DNA of 64,000 nt, from assembly GCA_034522075.1 (NCBI GenBank), contig JAXHLO010000006.1, forward strand, positions 372,001-436,000, in the 5' to 3' direction. This stretch comes from UBA7803 sp034522075. GTDB lineage: Bacteria; Pseudomonadota; Gammaproteobacteria; Pseudomonadales; Azotimanducaceae. Both the position numbers and the translations under genes were made by a program. Below the pieces are notes generated by a model. That model was given only the letters and a program-made list of their open reading frames with translations, ran no database searches and was not told where the DNA came from. Positions 1 to 8,768 of this stretch are shown here, in pieces. Positions within the stretch are counted from its first letter, which is position 1; each line of letters opens with the position of its first letter.

Positions 1-85
1 CGGGTTCGAAGCGGTGTACCGTGTATTCGTCCGCCAGCACGGTGAGTGTCTGGCCGTCAGCATTGCCGTCGCCGGGGCCGGTCAC
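1..85 (-). CDS. ACT-domain-type protein, N-terminal fragment
   Basis: Only the first 28 codons lie in the window; the gene runs off the left edge. A GTG at 85 starts a frame that is open to the edge and contains TLTVLADEYTVHRFEP, which resembles the opening of small ACT-domain amino-acid-binding proteins that begin with a 'Lx(L/V)Lxxx(Y/F)xVxR' pattern. It follows the DUF4404 gene by five bases, so the two are probably co-transcribed. The family call rests on one short stretch and is tentative; the start could also lie at another codon. Confidence 0.4.
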   Translation of the reverse strand, partial: MTGPGDGNADGQTLTVLADEYTVHRFEP

Positions 86-90
86 GATGC

Positions 91-360
91 TCAGATGCCC
101 ATGCGTCCCAGAGCGTTGATGACCTCGCGGAAAAAGACCTCGGTGTGCGGATGTCTGGCCGCGAAGTCGGCGGCCAGAGCCTCGAGCCGGTCGTGCAGCC
201 CCTGAACTTCCCCGTCTTCGGCCTCCTCGGCCGACAGCAGCGCGTGGATATCGCCGTCGACCTCCATGAGCATCTCGCGTAGATCCTCGTCGACCTGAGG
301 GGTCTTCTCGAGTTCCTCGTGGAGTTCGGCCAGGGTGGTCTTGATGTCGTGGCTGGTCAT
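91..360 (-). CDS. DUF4404 family small protein
   Basis: An 89-residue acidic protein with an almost fully helical, heptad-like composition (ELHEELEKTPQVDEDLREML near the N-terminus), the length and sequence style of the DUF4404 family found in gammaproteobacteria. No signal peptide, membrane segment or catalytic motif is visible. ATG start at 360. Function unknown; it may form a helical dimer. It sits just upstream of a likely ACT-domain gene. Confidence 0.75.
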   Translation of the reverse strand: MTSHDIKTTLAELHEELEKTPQVDEDLREMLMEVDGDIHALLSAEEAEDGEVQGLHDRLEALAADFAARHPHTEVFFREVINALGRMGI

Positions 361-400
361 GGGGGAATCGCCTCGGCAGCGTGCTACGTCAGCGCCTATC

Positions 401-883
401 TTACACGCCTTCGTCCGCGCTTCCGCCGGATTCGCCGCGTTGTCGGGTGGCGAGAAACCGGTCGAGCTGATTGGCGAATGCCTGCAGTTCGGTTCTGCCC
501 AGCGGGCTCTGCGAGCTGGAGACCGTACCGCTGTCGCGGAGCTGTTCCATCAGGTCGCGACGGGCCAGGTGGTCGTGAATGTTGTTCTCCGTATAGACGG
601 TCCCCCGCGGGTTCAGGGCCGTGGCGCCGCACTTGACCACCTCCGCCGCCAGGGGGATGTCGGCGGTAACCACCAGATCGCCGGGTGCCAGGCGGCTGAC
701 GATGGCATCGTCAGCCATGTCGAAACCGGCGGGCACCTGCAGCGTCGTCAGATATCGGGAAGGCGGAACGCGTACCTGGTGGTTGGCGACGAGCACGGTT
801 TCCACGGGCAGCCGCTCGGCTGCACGAAAGATGATGCTCTTGATGCTGTTGGGGCAGGCATCGGCGTCGACCCAGACTCTCAT
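401..883 (-). CDS. YaiI/YqxD family protein (UPF0178, DUF188)
   Basis: A 160-residue protein opening with MRVWVDADACP, the family signature with two aspartates (D6, D8), followed by VTADIPLA near residue 94 and a C-terminal GRTELQAFANQLDRFLA segment. The family has a PIN-like fold with conserved acidic residues and is suspected to act as a nuclease, but no activity is firmly established. Full family length; ATG start. The downstream gap to the DUF4404 gene is about 40 bases. Confidence 0.9.
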   Translation of the reverse strand: MRVWVDADACPNSIKSIIFRAAERLPVETVLVANHQVRVPPSRYLTTLQVPAGFDMADDAIVSRLAPGDLVVTADIPLAAEVVKCGATALNPRGTVYTENNIHDHLARRDLMEQLRDSGTVSSSQSPLGRTELQAFANQLDRFLATRQRGESGGSADEGV

Positions 884-914
884 GGCAGCGCCGGGGCGGC
901 CAACCCGACCCGGT

Positions 915-1451
915 TCACGGACGGATCTCCACCGGTGTCCCGAGCTCTACCAGCGACCAGATTTCTTCGATCTGGCCATTGGTGACGGCGATGCAGCCAT
1001 CTGTCCAGTCGTCGGCCAGGTGGCGTTCGCCGAGCCAGCCCTGACCGTTCTTCAGCCCGTGAATCATGATCTGTCCGCCCGGATCGAGGCCGGCCTCCAG
1101 GGCCCGCATGCGGTCCGCCTCGCTGGGGTAGGAGATGCGCAATGCCCGATGGAAACCGCTGTCTGCATTGCGGAAGTCGATGGTGTACGTGCCTTCGGGC
1201 GTACGCTGGTCACCTTCGAAAATCTTCGCCCCCTTGGGGGCGCCGCCCAGGGCCACCGGATAGCTCTTCACAGGTTCATCGCCCCGCAACAGGGTCAGGC
1301 GGCGGTCACTCTTGTCGATGACCACGCGGTCGACCCGGCCGGCATCGGCCGTGGCAGCCGGCGCCAGCCACGCCGGCGCGACGACGAACCAGACGATGGC
1401 TAGAATGCGCAATGACCTGCCTCCATGCTGACGGCGTGAATATTGACTCAT
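915..1451 (-). CDS. L,D-transpeptidase family protein (YkuD domain), exported
   Basis: A 178-residue protein with a hydrophobic signal sequence (about residues 14-36, possible cleavage after ATA) followed by a YkuD catalytic domain. The family signature is visible as HG at residue 131 and WTDGCIAV with nucleophile Cys153; the usual SHGC is TDGC here. Such enzymes make 3-3 peptidoglycan cross-links or attach lipoproteins to peptidoglycan in the periplasm; short forms like this may also be amidase-like, so the exact reaction is open. The ATG at 1451 was chosen because it directly precedes the signal peptide. It lies 14 bases downstream of the DUF2784 gene, suggesting co-transcription. Confidence 0.85.
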   Translation of the reverse strand: MSQYSRRQHGGRSLRILAIVWFVVAPAWLAPAATADAGRVDRVVIDKSDRRLTLLRGDEPVKSYPVALGGAPKGAKIFEGDQRTPEGTYTIDFRNADSGFHRALRISYPSEADRMRALEAGLDPGGQIMIHGLKNGQGWLGERHLADDWTDGCIAVTNGQIEEIWSLVELGTPVEIRP

Positions 1452-1465
1452 CCGGGATGGCCGGT

Positions 1466-1828
1466 TCAACGCCGGCGCCGCCGCCAGACCCAGACGTAGA
1501 TGCCGGCATTCACCGCTACCACCAGCATAGCGAGCATGAGCTGAGCGTGCCGGGTCAGCCCGGCCGGGTACAGTACGGCAAGCAGGTAGTGGCCGATGAA
1601 GCTGCCGGCGTAACCGGCCCGGCCGGCGGCGGCCAGCAGGTCGTTCTCGAGCGTGGTCAGCGGGCAGTACCAGCCGGCGACCTCCACCAGCACGCCCCAG
1701 GCAGCGATGGGTAGATGCAGCAGCGGTGCCCAACGCCAGCGCAGCCAGGCCAGTCCGCCGAGCAGCACGGCGGCGACGAATACCAGGTGCACAACCAGCA
1801 CGATGTCGGCGGCAATGGCGTAGAGCAC
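1466..1828 (-). CDS. DUF2784 family membrane protein
   Basis: A 120-residue, very hydrophobic protein with three or four predicted membrane helices (about 3-28, 35-55, 70-92, 95-113) and the family pattern VEVAGWYCPLTTLENDL in its middle. It ends in a run of arginines, suggesting a cytoplasmic C-terminus. Function unknown. It precedes the L,D-transpeptidase and is likely in the same transcript. Confidence 0.85.
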   Translation of the reverse strand: MLYAIAADIVLVVHLVFVAAVLLGGLAWLRWRWAPLLHLPIAAWGVLVEVAGWYCPLTTLENDLLAAAGRAGYAGSFIGHYLLAVLYPAGLTRHAQLMLAMLVVAVNAGIYVWVWRRRRR

Positions 1829-1854
1829 AGATCACCCCCCGGCCCGGGCGTGGG

Positions 1855-3578
1855 TCAGTTCAGGTATTTGTCCGTGACCGCGCCTTCGCTGGCGGAACTC
1901 ACCAGCCGGGCGAACTTGGCCAGCACGCCGCGGCGGGCATACGGCGCCGGGGCCTGCCAGCGCCTGCGCCGGGCATCGAGTTCTGCATCCGCCACGTGCA
2001 GGGTGATTTCCCGGCTCTCCGCGTCCACGGTGATGCGGTCGCCGTCTTCCACCAGCGCGATGGGCCCGCCTTCGAACGCCTCTGGGGTGATGTGGCCGAT
2101 GACGAAGCCGTGGGAGCCCCCGGAGAATCGGCCGTCGGTGATCAGTGCCACGTCCTGAGACAGGCCGCGGCCGTTGATGGCGCTGGTGGGTGAGAGCATC
2201 TCGCGCATGCCGGGTCCGCCTTTCGGCCCTTCGTAGCGCACCACCACCACGTCGCCCTTCACCACCAGGCCGTCTAGGATGGCCTGCATGGCGGCCTCTT
2301 CGCCATGAAAGCAACGGGCCGTGCCGGTGAACTTCAGCCCTTCGTGACCGGTGATCTTGGCCACGGCCCCGGCAGGTGCCAGGTTGCCGTAGAGAATGAC
2401 CAGATGGCTGTCTTGCTTGATCGGCTTGTCGAAGCGGCCGGATGATGTCCTGGCCTTCCGGGTAGGGTTGCGACGTTGCGCCAGGTTCTCCGCCAGCGTC
2501 TTGCCGGTGACGGTCAGGCAGTCGCCGTGCAGCAGCCCGGCGTCGAGCAGCGACTTCATCAGCGGCTGGATGCCGCCGATCTGGATCAGCTCGCTCATCA
2601 GGTATGTCGCCCGCTGGGTCGCAGGTCCGCCAGCACCGGTACGCGCTGGCCGATGCGGGTGAAGTCGTCGATGGTCAGCGTCGCATGCCGGCGGCGTCGG
2701 CGATGGCCAGCAGGTGCAGCACGGCGTTGGTGGAGCCGTCCAGGGCGATGACGACGGTGATGGCGTTCTCGAAGGCCTCCACGCGGTCATGATGTCGCGA
2801 CGGTTTGATGTCGCGTTCGCAGCAGGTTGCATGATCGCGCTGCGCCGGCGCGTAGCATGTCCGGCGTCTTCGTCCTCGGGAAACGGCGTCCTGGGCCGAG
2901 CTGTTGGGCAGCGACATGCCCCAGTGGCCTCGATGGCGCTGGCCATGGTGTTGGCGGTGTACATGCCGCCGCAGGAGCCGGGCCCGGGAATGGCGGTGTC
3001 CTCGATCTGCTTCAGCTCGATGTCGGAGACCTTGCCGGCGGCGTGCCCGCCCACGGCCTCGAACACGGAGACGATGTCGCGTGCGGTCGCTTGCCGGGCT
3101 GGATGGTGCCGCCGTAGACGAAGATGGAGGGCCGGTTCAGGCGCGCCATGGCCCATGACGCAGCCGGGCATGTTCTTGTCGCAGCCGCCGATGGCGATGA
3201 TGCCGTCATGGCCCATGCGCGCCGGAGACGGTCTCGATGGAATCGGCGATGACCTCGCGCGAGACCAGCGAGTAGCGCATGCCCTCGGTGCCCATGGAGA
3301 TGCCGTCGGAGATGGTGATGGCGTTGAAGACGATGCCCTTGCCGCCGGCCTCGTCGGCGCCCATTGGCGCGGCCTCGGCGAGCGTGTCGATATGCATGTT
3401 GCAGGGCGTGAGGCGGCTCCAGGTCGAGGCAATGCCGATCTGCGGCTTCCTGAAATCCTCCTCCGTGAAGCCGGTGGGATAGAGCATGGCGCGGGCGGCC
3501 GCCTGCTTGACGCCGTCGACCACCAGCGAGGAATAGGGACGTTTGTTGCTACCATCGGCTGGCTTCCCGGTTCTTCAT
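1855..3578 (-). pseudogene. ilvD: dihydroxy-acid dehydratase ilvD, broken by many frameshifts as given
   Basis: Encodes the [Fe-S] dehydratase that converts 2,3-dihydroxy-isovalerate (and the isoleucine analogue) to the 2-oxo acid in branched-chain amino acid synthesis. Recognisable pieces, in order, fall in alternating frames: SNKRPYSSLVVDGVKQAAAR near 3550, CNMHIDTLAEA near 3390, GGCDKNMPGCVMG near 3175 (cluster ligands), AMARLNRPSIFVYGGTIQPG near 3140, PGPGSCGGMYTANTM near 2975, SLPNSSAQDAV near 2900, VVIALDGSTNAVLHLLAIAD near 2720, then one continuous frame from about 2430 to the end including GRFSGGSHGFVIGH. At least eight single-base shifts lie between 2430 and 3578. The ATG at 3578 overlaps the argA stop (ATGA). 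The 3' third is intact and every motif is present, so sequence error is more likely than decay. Total length fits a normal ~560-residue enzyme. Confidence 0.85.
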
Positions 3579-4918
3579 GATGATCCTCGAATGGTCGCTC
3601 GACAGTCGGACATGGCCTGCTTCGGGGCCGGCAGGGCGCCCACGTCGGCGGGCTCGAAACCGTGCTCGACGAACCAGTCCGCGGCCTGCGTGGTCAGCAC
3701 GAACAGGCGGCGGAGGCCGGCAGCCCGCGCCGAGTCCTCCGCCGCGGCCAGCAGGCGTTCGCCGATGCCCGGCTTCATGCCCGAGCGCCGGTAGGCATCG
3801 TGCACCGCCACGCAGGCGAGCTCGGCGCAGTCGTCCATGGGGTACAGCGCACAGCAGCCCACGACGATGCCGTCGAGCTCCGCCACCAGGAAGTTGTCAA
3901 CCTCAAGCTCCAGGCGGTCGCGGTCGCGGCGCACCAGCACGCCTGACTCTTCCAGCGGCCGGATCACCTCGACGATGCCGCCCACATCCTCGCTGCGCGC
4001 CGGCCGGACCATGTCGCCGCGGTGCGCGAGCAACTCGGTGCCATGACCGCGGACGGTGAACAGTTCCTGCAGCAGCGCCCCGTCCTCGGTGTGGCTGACC
4101 AGATGACAGCGCGGCACGCCGCCGCGGCAGGCGCGCAGCATGGCATGCAGTTGATTGACCACATAGGCCGCGGGGCGGGTGCGTTCGAGCAGGGCTTCGA
4201 GCTCGGCCGGGACCAGCTCGGAGAGACTGCGGCCCTGCTCGTCCTTCACGTAACCTTCGGCATCGAACATGATCAGCTTATCGGCACCGAGCGCCAGGGC
4301 CACTTCGGCGGCCAGCTCGTCGGCGGCCAGGTTGAAGGGTTGACCGGAGGGCGAGTAGCCGATGGGTGAAAGCATCACCAGGGCCCCGGCGTCCAGCATG
4401 GTGCGGATGCGCTGGCTATGAATGCGCCGCACCTGACCGGTAAACAGATGATCCACACCATCCAGCACGCCGATGGGCCGGGCGACGACGAAGTTGCCGC
4501 TGGTGATGGCGATATCGGTGTTGCGCAGGGGGCTGGTGGGGAGGCCCGTGGAGAAGTGGGCTTCCAGCCTGGCGCGCACCTGGCCGTAGACGCCCAGCAG
4601 GGTTTCCATGTTGTCCCGGTCGGTGATGCGCCGGTGGCCGTGAAAGCGGCTCTCCGGAAGGGTCTCGTCGATCTGCGGACGGGCGCCGTGGACCAGGACC
4701 AGGCGCACGCCGAGCACGTGCAGCAGTGCCAGGTCATGGACGACGTTGGCCAGATTGGCGTGGACAATGGCTTCCCCGCCGAGCAGCACCACGAAGGTCC
4801 GCCCCCGGTGAGCACTGATGTAAGGCGTGGACGCCCGGAACCATCTGGCGTAGCCGCTGGTCTCCACCTGGATGTTACCCTCTGCGCAAAGCTTGCTCGG
4901 GCCCCTGTGGGCCCCCAT
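3575..4918 (-). CDS. argA: amino-acid N-acetyltransferase (N-acetylglutamate synthase) ArgA
   Basis: First step of arginine synthesis: acetyl-CoA plus glutamate gives N-acetylglutamate. An N-terminal amino-acid-kinase-like domain (about residues 35-290, with FVVLLGGEA and LVLVHGARPQID) binds arginine in the family. A C-terminal GNAT domain (about 300-440) carries GIGERLLAAAEDSARAAGLR, the acetyl-CoA loop. Length 447 is typical. The first 17 residues look unlike the family; a GTG at 4867 preceded by AGAGGG ten bases upstream is a plausible alternative start just before ETSGYARWFRAS. The extreme C-terminus (after LPAPKQAM) is shorter and less basic than usual, so a further indel near 3605 is possible. 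Its stop overlaps the ilvD start. Confidence 0.93.
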   Translation of the reverse strand: MGAHRGPSKLCAEGNIQVETSGYARWFRASTPYISAHRGRTFVVLLGGEAIVHANLANVVHDLALLHVLGVRLVLVHGARPQIDETLPESRFHGHRRITDRDNMETLLGVYGQVRARLEAHFSTGLPTSPLRNTDIAITSGNFVVARPIGVLDGVDHLFTGQVRRIHSQRIRTMLDAGALVMLSPIGYSPSGQPFNLAADELAAEVALALGADKLIMFDAEGYVKDEQGRSLSELVPAELEALLERTRPAAYVVNQLHAMLRACRGGVPRCHLVSHTEDGALLQELFTVRGHGTELLAHRGDMVRPARSEDVGGIVEVIRPLEESGVLVRRDRDRLELEVDNFLVAELDGIVVGCCALYPMDDCAELACVAVHDAYRRSGMKPGIGERLLAAAEDSARAAGLRRLFVLTTQAADWFVEHGFEPADVGALPAPKQAMSDCRATIRGSS

Positions 4919-5042
4919 GGCGAAACGCGGATGTTACACCAGCCGTTCACAGCGGTGTGGATGCCGCGATGTGAGATGCGGTTCAAAGAACCGGCAGAAC
5001 ATTGGTTGCAAAACGACCCGGCATGCCGTTAACTGGTAAAAG

Positions 5043-6963
5043 TTGGCTAAATCAGGGACTTACGTGGCCACGCCTGTTTCCACCCCACGACCCGACGACG
5101 ACGCAGCGGACCGCGCCGACGCCGATCGCGATGCCCCGGCGGCAGGCACCCCCGGCGCCGTGAGTACGGCCGGCCCCAGCAAACTCTCCGAGCGCTTGAG
5201 CGACGGCGAGCGTCTGCTCGATCTGCCCGCCGTGCTCGATCAGCTCGTGCACGATGGCTATATCAGCCAGCGCCAGGCGGAAGACGTGCTGATCGCGCCG
5301 CGCAGCAAGAAAGAGCTCTATCAGCACCCCCTGGAGATCATTGCCGCCCGGGAGTTCGATAACCGCAACAAACCCGGGGCAGCGCTGGACCTGGAGACCC
5401 TCACCGACTGGCTGTGCCGCCTCAGCGGTCAGCCCTATCTGCGCATCGATCCGCTGAAGATCAACGTCAACGCCGTCACCGAGGTGATGTCTTACGCCTT
5501 CGCCCAGCGTCACAACATCCTCGCCGTGGAAGTGAGCGACGAGGAGGTGGTGGTCGCCAGCGGCCAGCCGTTCATGTACCAGTGGGAGACCATGCTCACC
5601 CAGACCCTGCGGGGCCGGCGTATCCGCCGGGTGGTGGCCAATCCGGCGGATCTGAACCGCTACATGCTCGAGTTCTACACCATGGCCCGGGCGGTTTCCA
5701 AAGCCGGCGAGGCCGGACTGGAAGTGAGCAACATCGCCAACTTCGAGCAGATGCTCGAACTCGGCGCCATGAAGAGCCCGGAGGCCAACGACGCCCATAT
5801 CGTCAACATCGTCGACTGGCTGCTGCAGTACGCCTTCGACCAGCGCGCCAGCGACATCCACATCGAGCCGCGGCGCGACAAGGGGTTCATTCGCTTCCGC
5901 ATCGACGGGGTGCTGCACCACGTCTACGAACTGCCGAGCGCGGTGAACGCTGCGGTGACCAGCCGCCTGAAGATCCTCGGCCGCATGGACGTGGCGGAAA
6001 AGCGCCGGCCCCAGGACGGCCGGGTGAAGACCAAGAGCCCGGACGGTGACGAGGTCGAGCTGCGCCTGTCGACCTTGCCCACAGCGTTCGGCGAGAAGAT
6101 GGTGCTGCGCATCTTCGACCCGGACGTGCTGCTGCAAGCGCTTCGACGAGCTGGGCTTGGCCGGCGACGACTACGAGCGCTGGCAGCAGATGGTGCACAC
6201 GCCCAACGGCATCGTCCTGGTCACCGGTCCCACCGGGTCGGGTAAGACCACCACGCTCTACTCCACCCTGAAACAGCTGGCCACCTCGGAAGTCAACGTC
6301 TGCACCATCGAGGACCCCATCGAGATGGTGGAACCCACGTTCAACCAGATGCAGGTGCAGCACAACATCGACCTGACTTTCGCCTCCGGCGTGCGGGCCC
6401 TGCTGCGCCAGGATCCGGACATCATCATGGTCGGCGAGATCCGCGACCTGGATACCGCCGAGATGGCCATCCAGGCAGCGCTCACCGGCCACCTGGTGAT
6501 TTCCACCCTGCACACCAACGACGCCCCCACGGCCGTCACCCGGCTGCTGGATCTGGGCGTGCCGTCTTACATGATCAAAGCCACCGTGCTGGGCGTCATG
6601 GCCCAGCGTCTGGTGCGCACTCTGTGTCCCCACTGCAAAGTGGAAGACGAGGTGGACCTGGAAGCCTGGGAGCTGCTGACGCAGCCTTTCAAGGCGCGCC
6701 CGCCAAGCCGCGTCTACTGGCCCAAAGGCTGCCTGGAATGCCGCGACACCGGCTATCTGGGCCGGGTCGGCATCTACGAGCTGCTGCCCATGAGCGACGC
6801 GGTGAAGCGGCTGGTAACCGCCGACACGGACACTTATGAGCTGCGCAAGCAGGGTATGAAGGAAGGCATGCGCACCCTGCGGCTATCCGGTGCCCAGAAG
6901 GTCGGTGCAGGGATCACCACGGTCGGTGAGGTGCTGCGCGTGGCCCCGGTGTCCGAAGACTGA
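5043..6963 (+). CDS. GspE/PulE/PilB-type secretion ATPase, one frameshift near 6140
   Basis: Hexameric traffic ATPase of the type II secretion/type IV pilus superfamily. The N-terminal ~230 residues hold an MshEN-like domain (HPLEIIAAREFDNR, then RHNILAVEVSDEEVVVASG), a fold that binds c-di-GMP in some relatives. The ATPase core has Walker A VTGPTGSGKTTTLYS, the Asp box EDPIE, Walker B IIMVGEIRD, the His box STLHTNDAP, and a four-Cys zinc site (LCPHC, CLEC). One extra base near 6140 separates IFDPDVLLQ from FDELGLAGDDYERW; corrected, the protein is about 635 residues. Start may be TTG 5043 or, better placed behind CAGGGA, GTG 5064. No pilin, GspF or secretin genes are nearby, so the machine it powers cannot be named. 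It converges on pgaD with only two bases between the stops. Confidence 0.88.
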
Positions 6964-6965
6964 GG

Positions 6966-7514
6966 TCACCCCCCGGCGGCGCGCCGCGGCTCGGGCAGAT
7001 CTGCCGCCGGCCCCGGCGGCTCGGCCGGCGGATCGTCCGAGAACATGCGCTGCAGCTGATCCGCCGATACCACCAGGCGCCGGCTGCTGCGCAGGGTCTG
7101 CAATTCCTCGGCGCTGATCCGGTGCGAGGCCGCCAGTTGCTGGTCAGTGGCGTCGGGCGGCCGGCCCCGCCGGTCTGCATGGCGGAAACGCAGATAGGAG
7201 CTGAAAGCCCACAGCACATAGATGGCGGCCAGGCTGACGATGCCCGTCCCATAGGACTGTATGAGCCGCCACAGAGCAGCGGTATCGAGATTCTGCAGCA
7301 TGGCCTGATAGATCACGGTGGCACCGAGTGCCCACGCCACGAACGACAGCAACGGCACGAACAGATAGAGCCACAGGAACCAGCAGACGAAGGTCACCGA
7401 CAGATAGCCGTAGCGCTGTGCCCGGGTCTGCAGGTCGGGGCGCTCGATGACCAGCGGACGTCCGGCCGCCGGCGCGCGCTGGCTCTGGACGGGTTCAGCG
7501 ATCCGCGGGCGCAT
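6966..7514 (-). CDS. pgaD: poly-beta-1,6-N-acetyl-D-glucosamine synthase subunit PgaD
   Basis: A 182-residue inner-membrane protein with two strong hydrophobic segments (about 37-63 and 91-110) separated by a short loop, in the PgaD position after pgaC. In the family PgaD partners the PgaC glycosyltransferase, and c-di-GMP binding across the pair activates PNAG synthesis. The ATG at 7514 starts 20 bases inside the end of pgaC, so translation is coupled. The cytoplasmic tail (after 115) is longer and more proline-rich than in E. coli PgaD. The call rests mostly on topology and context. Confidence 0.85.
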   Translation of the reverse strand: MRPRIAEPVQSQRAPAAGRPLVIERPDLQTRAQRYGYLSVTFVCWFLWLYLFVPLLSFVAWALGATVIYQAMLQNLDTAALWRLIQSYGTGIVSLAAIYVLWAFSSYLRFRHADRRGRPPDATDQQLAASHRISAEELQTLRSSRRLVVSADQLQRMFSDDPPAEPPGPAADLPEPRRAAGG

Positions 7515-8763
7515 GAAACTGCTCTCCTCGGTCCGGGCTGACCCACAGGGCGCGGCGGTTGTGACGGCTGAACAGGGCTCTCGGCAGCGCCACCAGGGTG
7601 GTGAGCACACTGATCAGCCAGTAGATGACCGGATACCAGATGATCCAGTAGTAGTAGCGCGCCAGACCTTTCTCGTAGCGGCTGTCGATGGCCAGGCTCA
7701 CCGCGAACTGCAGCAGACAGGTGACGCCGATGAACGCACCGCCCCAGCTCGGCAGCCATTCGCCGATGTCGGGCAGCGGCGGCATATCGAGCAACTGGCC
7801 GAGCAGAAGGCTGACGCCGAGGAACAGCATGGTGTATGACCACACCACGCTGATACAGAATTCGGCCAGCACCGGCCACATGTGGCGGCGCCGCCAGTGC
7901 ATCAGATCGCCGAAGTGCTCCAGCGCCACCTCCACGCCGCCCTGGGCCCAGCGCAGGCGCTGCCGCCACAGGCCGTTCAGCGTTTCCGGCATGAGGATCC
8001 AGCACAGGGCGTTGCTCTCGAAGCGGACGGACCAGTGATCCATCTGCAGCCGCCAGCTGATGTCGATGTCGTCGGTGAGCTTGTTGAGGTCCCAGAAGCC
8101 GGCCCGCACCAGGGCCGACTTGCGAAACGCAGCCACCACGCCGGATACGGTGAACACCCGCCCGTAGATCCGCTGAGCCCGTTTGATCAGACCGATGATG
8201 GACGAGAACTCGCCCACCTGAATTTTGCCGAGCAGGGTGGAGCGGGTGCGCACGCGGGGGTTTCCGGTGACCGCGCCGACCCGATGGCCGTGCACGAAAT
8301 GGCGCGCCAGCCAGTGCACGGCGTGGGGGTCGAGAATGGCATCGCCGTCGATGCACACCAGGATCTCGTGGCGGGCGGCCAGGGTCCCCACCCGCATGGC
8401 CGCCGCCTTGCCCTGATTGCTGGCCAGATGGATGGCGCGGATGGCGTCGCGCTGCGCGTAGCCGTCCATGATGCCTGCCGTGTCGTCGCTGCTGCCGTCG
8501 TTGACCACGATGATCTCGAATTCCGGATACTGCTGGGCCAGCAGTGATTCGATGGTTTCCACCAGGGCATAGGATTCATTGTGCGCCGGCACGATGATCG
8601 AGACTCCCGGATAGCGGGTCAGCGGCGGCGGTTTGTCGACGCTGTGCTTGCCGCGCCGTTCCCAGTGGAAGAAGTAGTAGATGCCGCCGACGATCCACAG
8701 GTACGCCATGAACAGCGGATAAATGAGGGCGAACTCCTGCAGCAGACGGTACAAGGTCTCCAT
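7495..8763 (-). CDS. pgaC: poly-beta-1,6-N-acetyl-D-glucosamine synthase PgaC
   Basis: Family 2 processive glycosyltransferase that polymerises UDP-GlcNAc into poly-beta-1,6-GlcNAc and feeds it across the inner membrane. Visible: an N-terminal membrane helix (about 13-33), VSIIVPAHNE at 54-63, NDGSSDD at 88-94, CIDGD at 137-141 (metal/UDP aspartates), TDDID at 230-234 (catalytic base) and QRLRW at 268-272, followed by several C-terminal membrane helices. All catalytic motifs are intact and length (422) is normal. Starts five bases after pgaB and overlaps pgaD. Confidence 0.96.
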   Translation of the reverse strand: METLYRLLQEFALIYPLFMAYLWIVGGIYYFFHWERRGKHSVDKPPPLTRYPGVSIIVPAHNESYALVETIESLLAQQYPEFEIIVVNDGSSDDTAGIMDGYAQRDAIRAIHLASNQGKAAAMRVGTLAARHEILVCIDGDAILDPHAVHWLARHFVHGHRVGAVTGNPRVRTRSTLLGKIQVGEFSSIIGLIKRAQRIYGRVFTVSGVVAAFRKSALVRAGFWDLNKLTDDIDISWRLQMDHWSVRFESNALCWILMPETLNGLWRQRLRWAQGGVEVALEHFGDLMHWRRRHMWPVLAEFCISVVWSYTMLFLGVSLLLGQLLDMPPLPDIGEWLPSWGGAFIGVTCLLQFAVSLAIDSRYEKGLARYYYWIIWYPVIYWLISVLTTLVALPRALFSRHNRRALWVSPDRGEQFHAPADR

Positions 8764-8768
8764 GCCCG

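Noticed and set aside
1855..3578. ilvD as a true pseudogene
   Set aside because: All motifs survive in alternating frames and other essential-type genes show the same indels, so sequence error is favoured, though not proved.
4896..4918. GGGCCC-CTGT-GGGCCC hairpin at the argA start as an arginine-responsive leader
   Set aside because: No ArgR-like box or attenuator peptide was found; the hairpin may simply lie inside or just before the true start.
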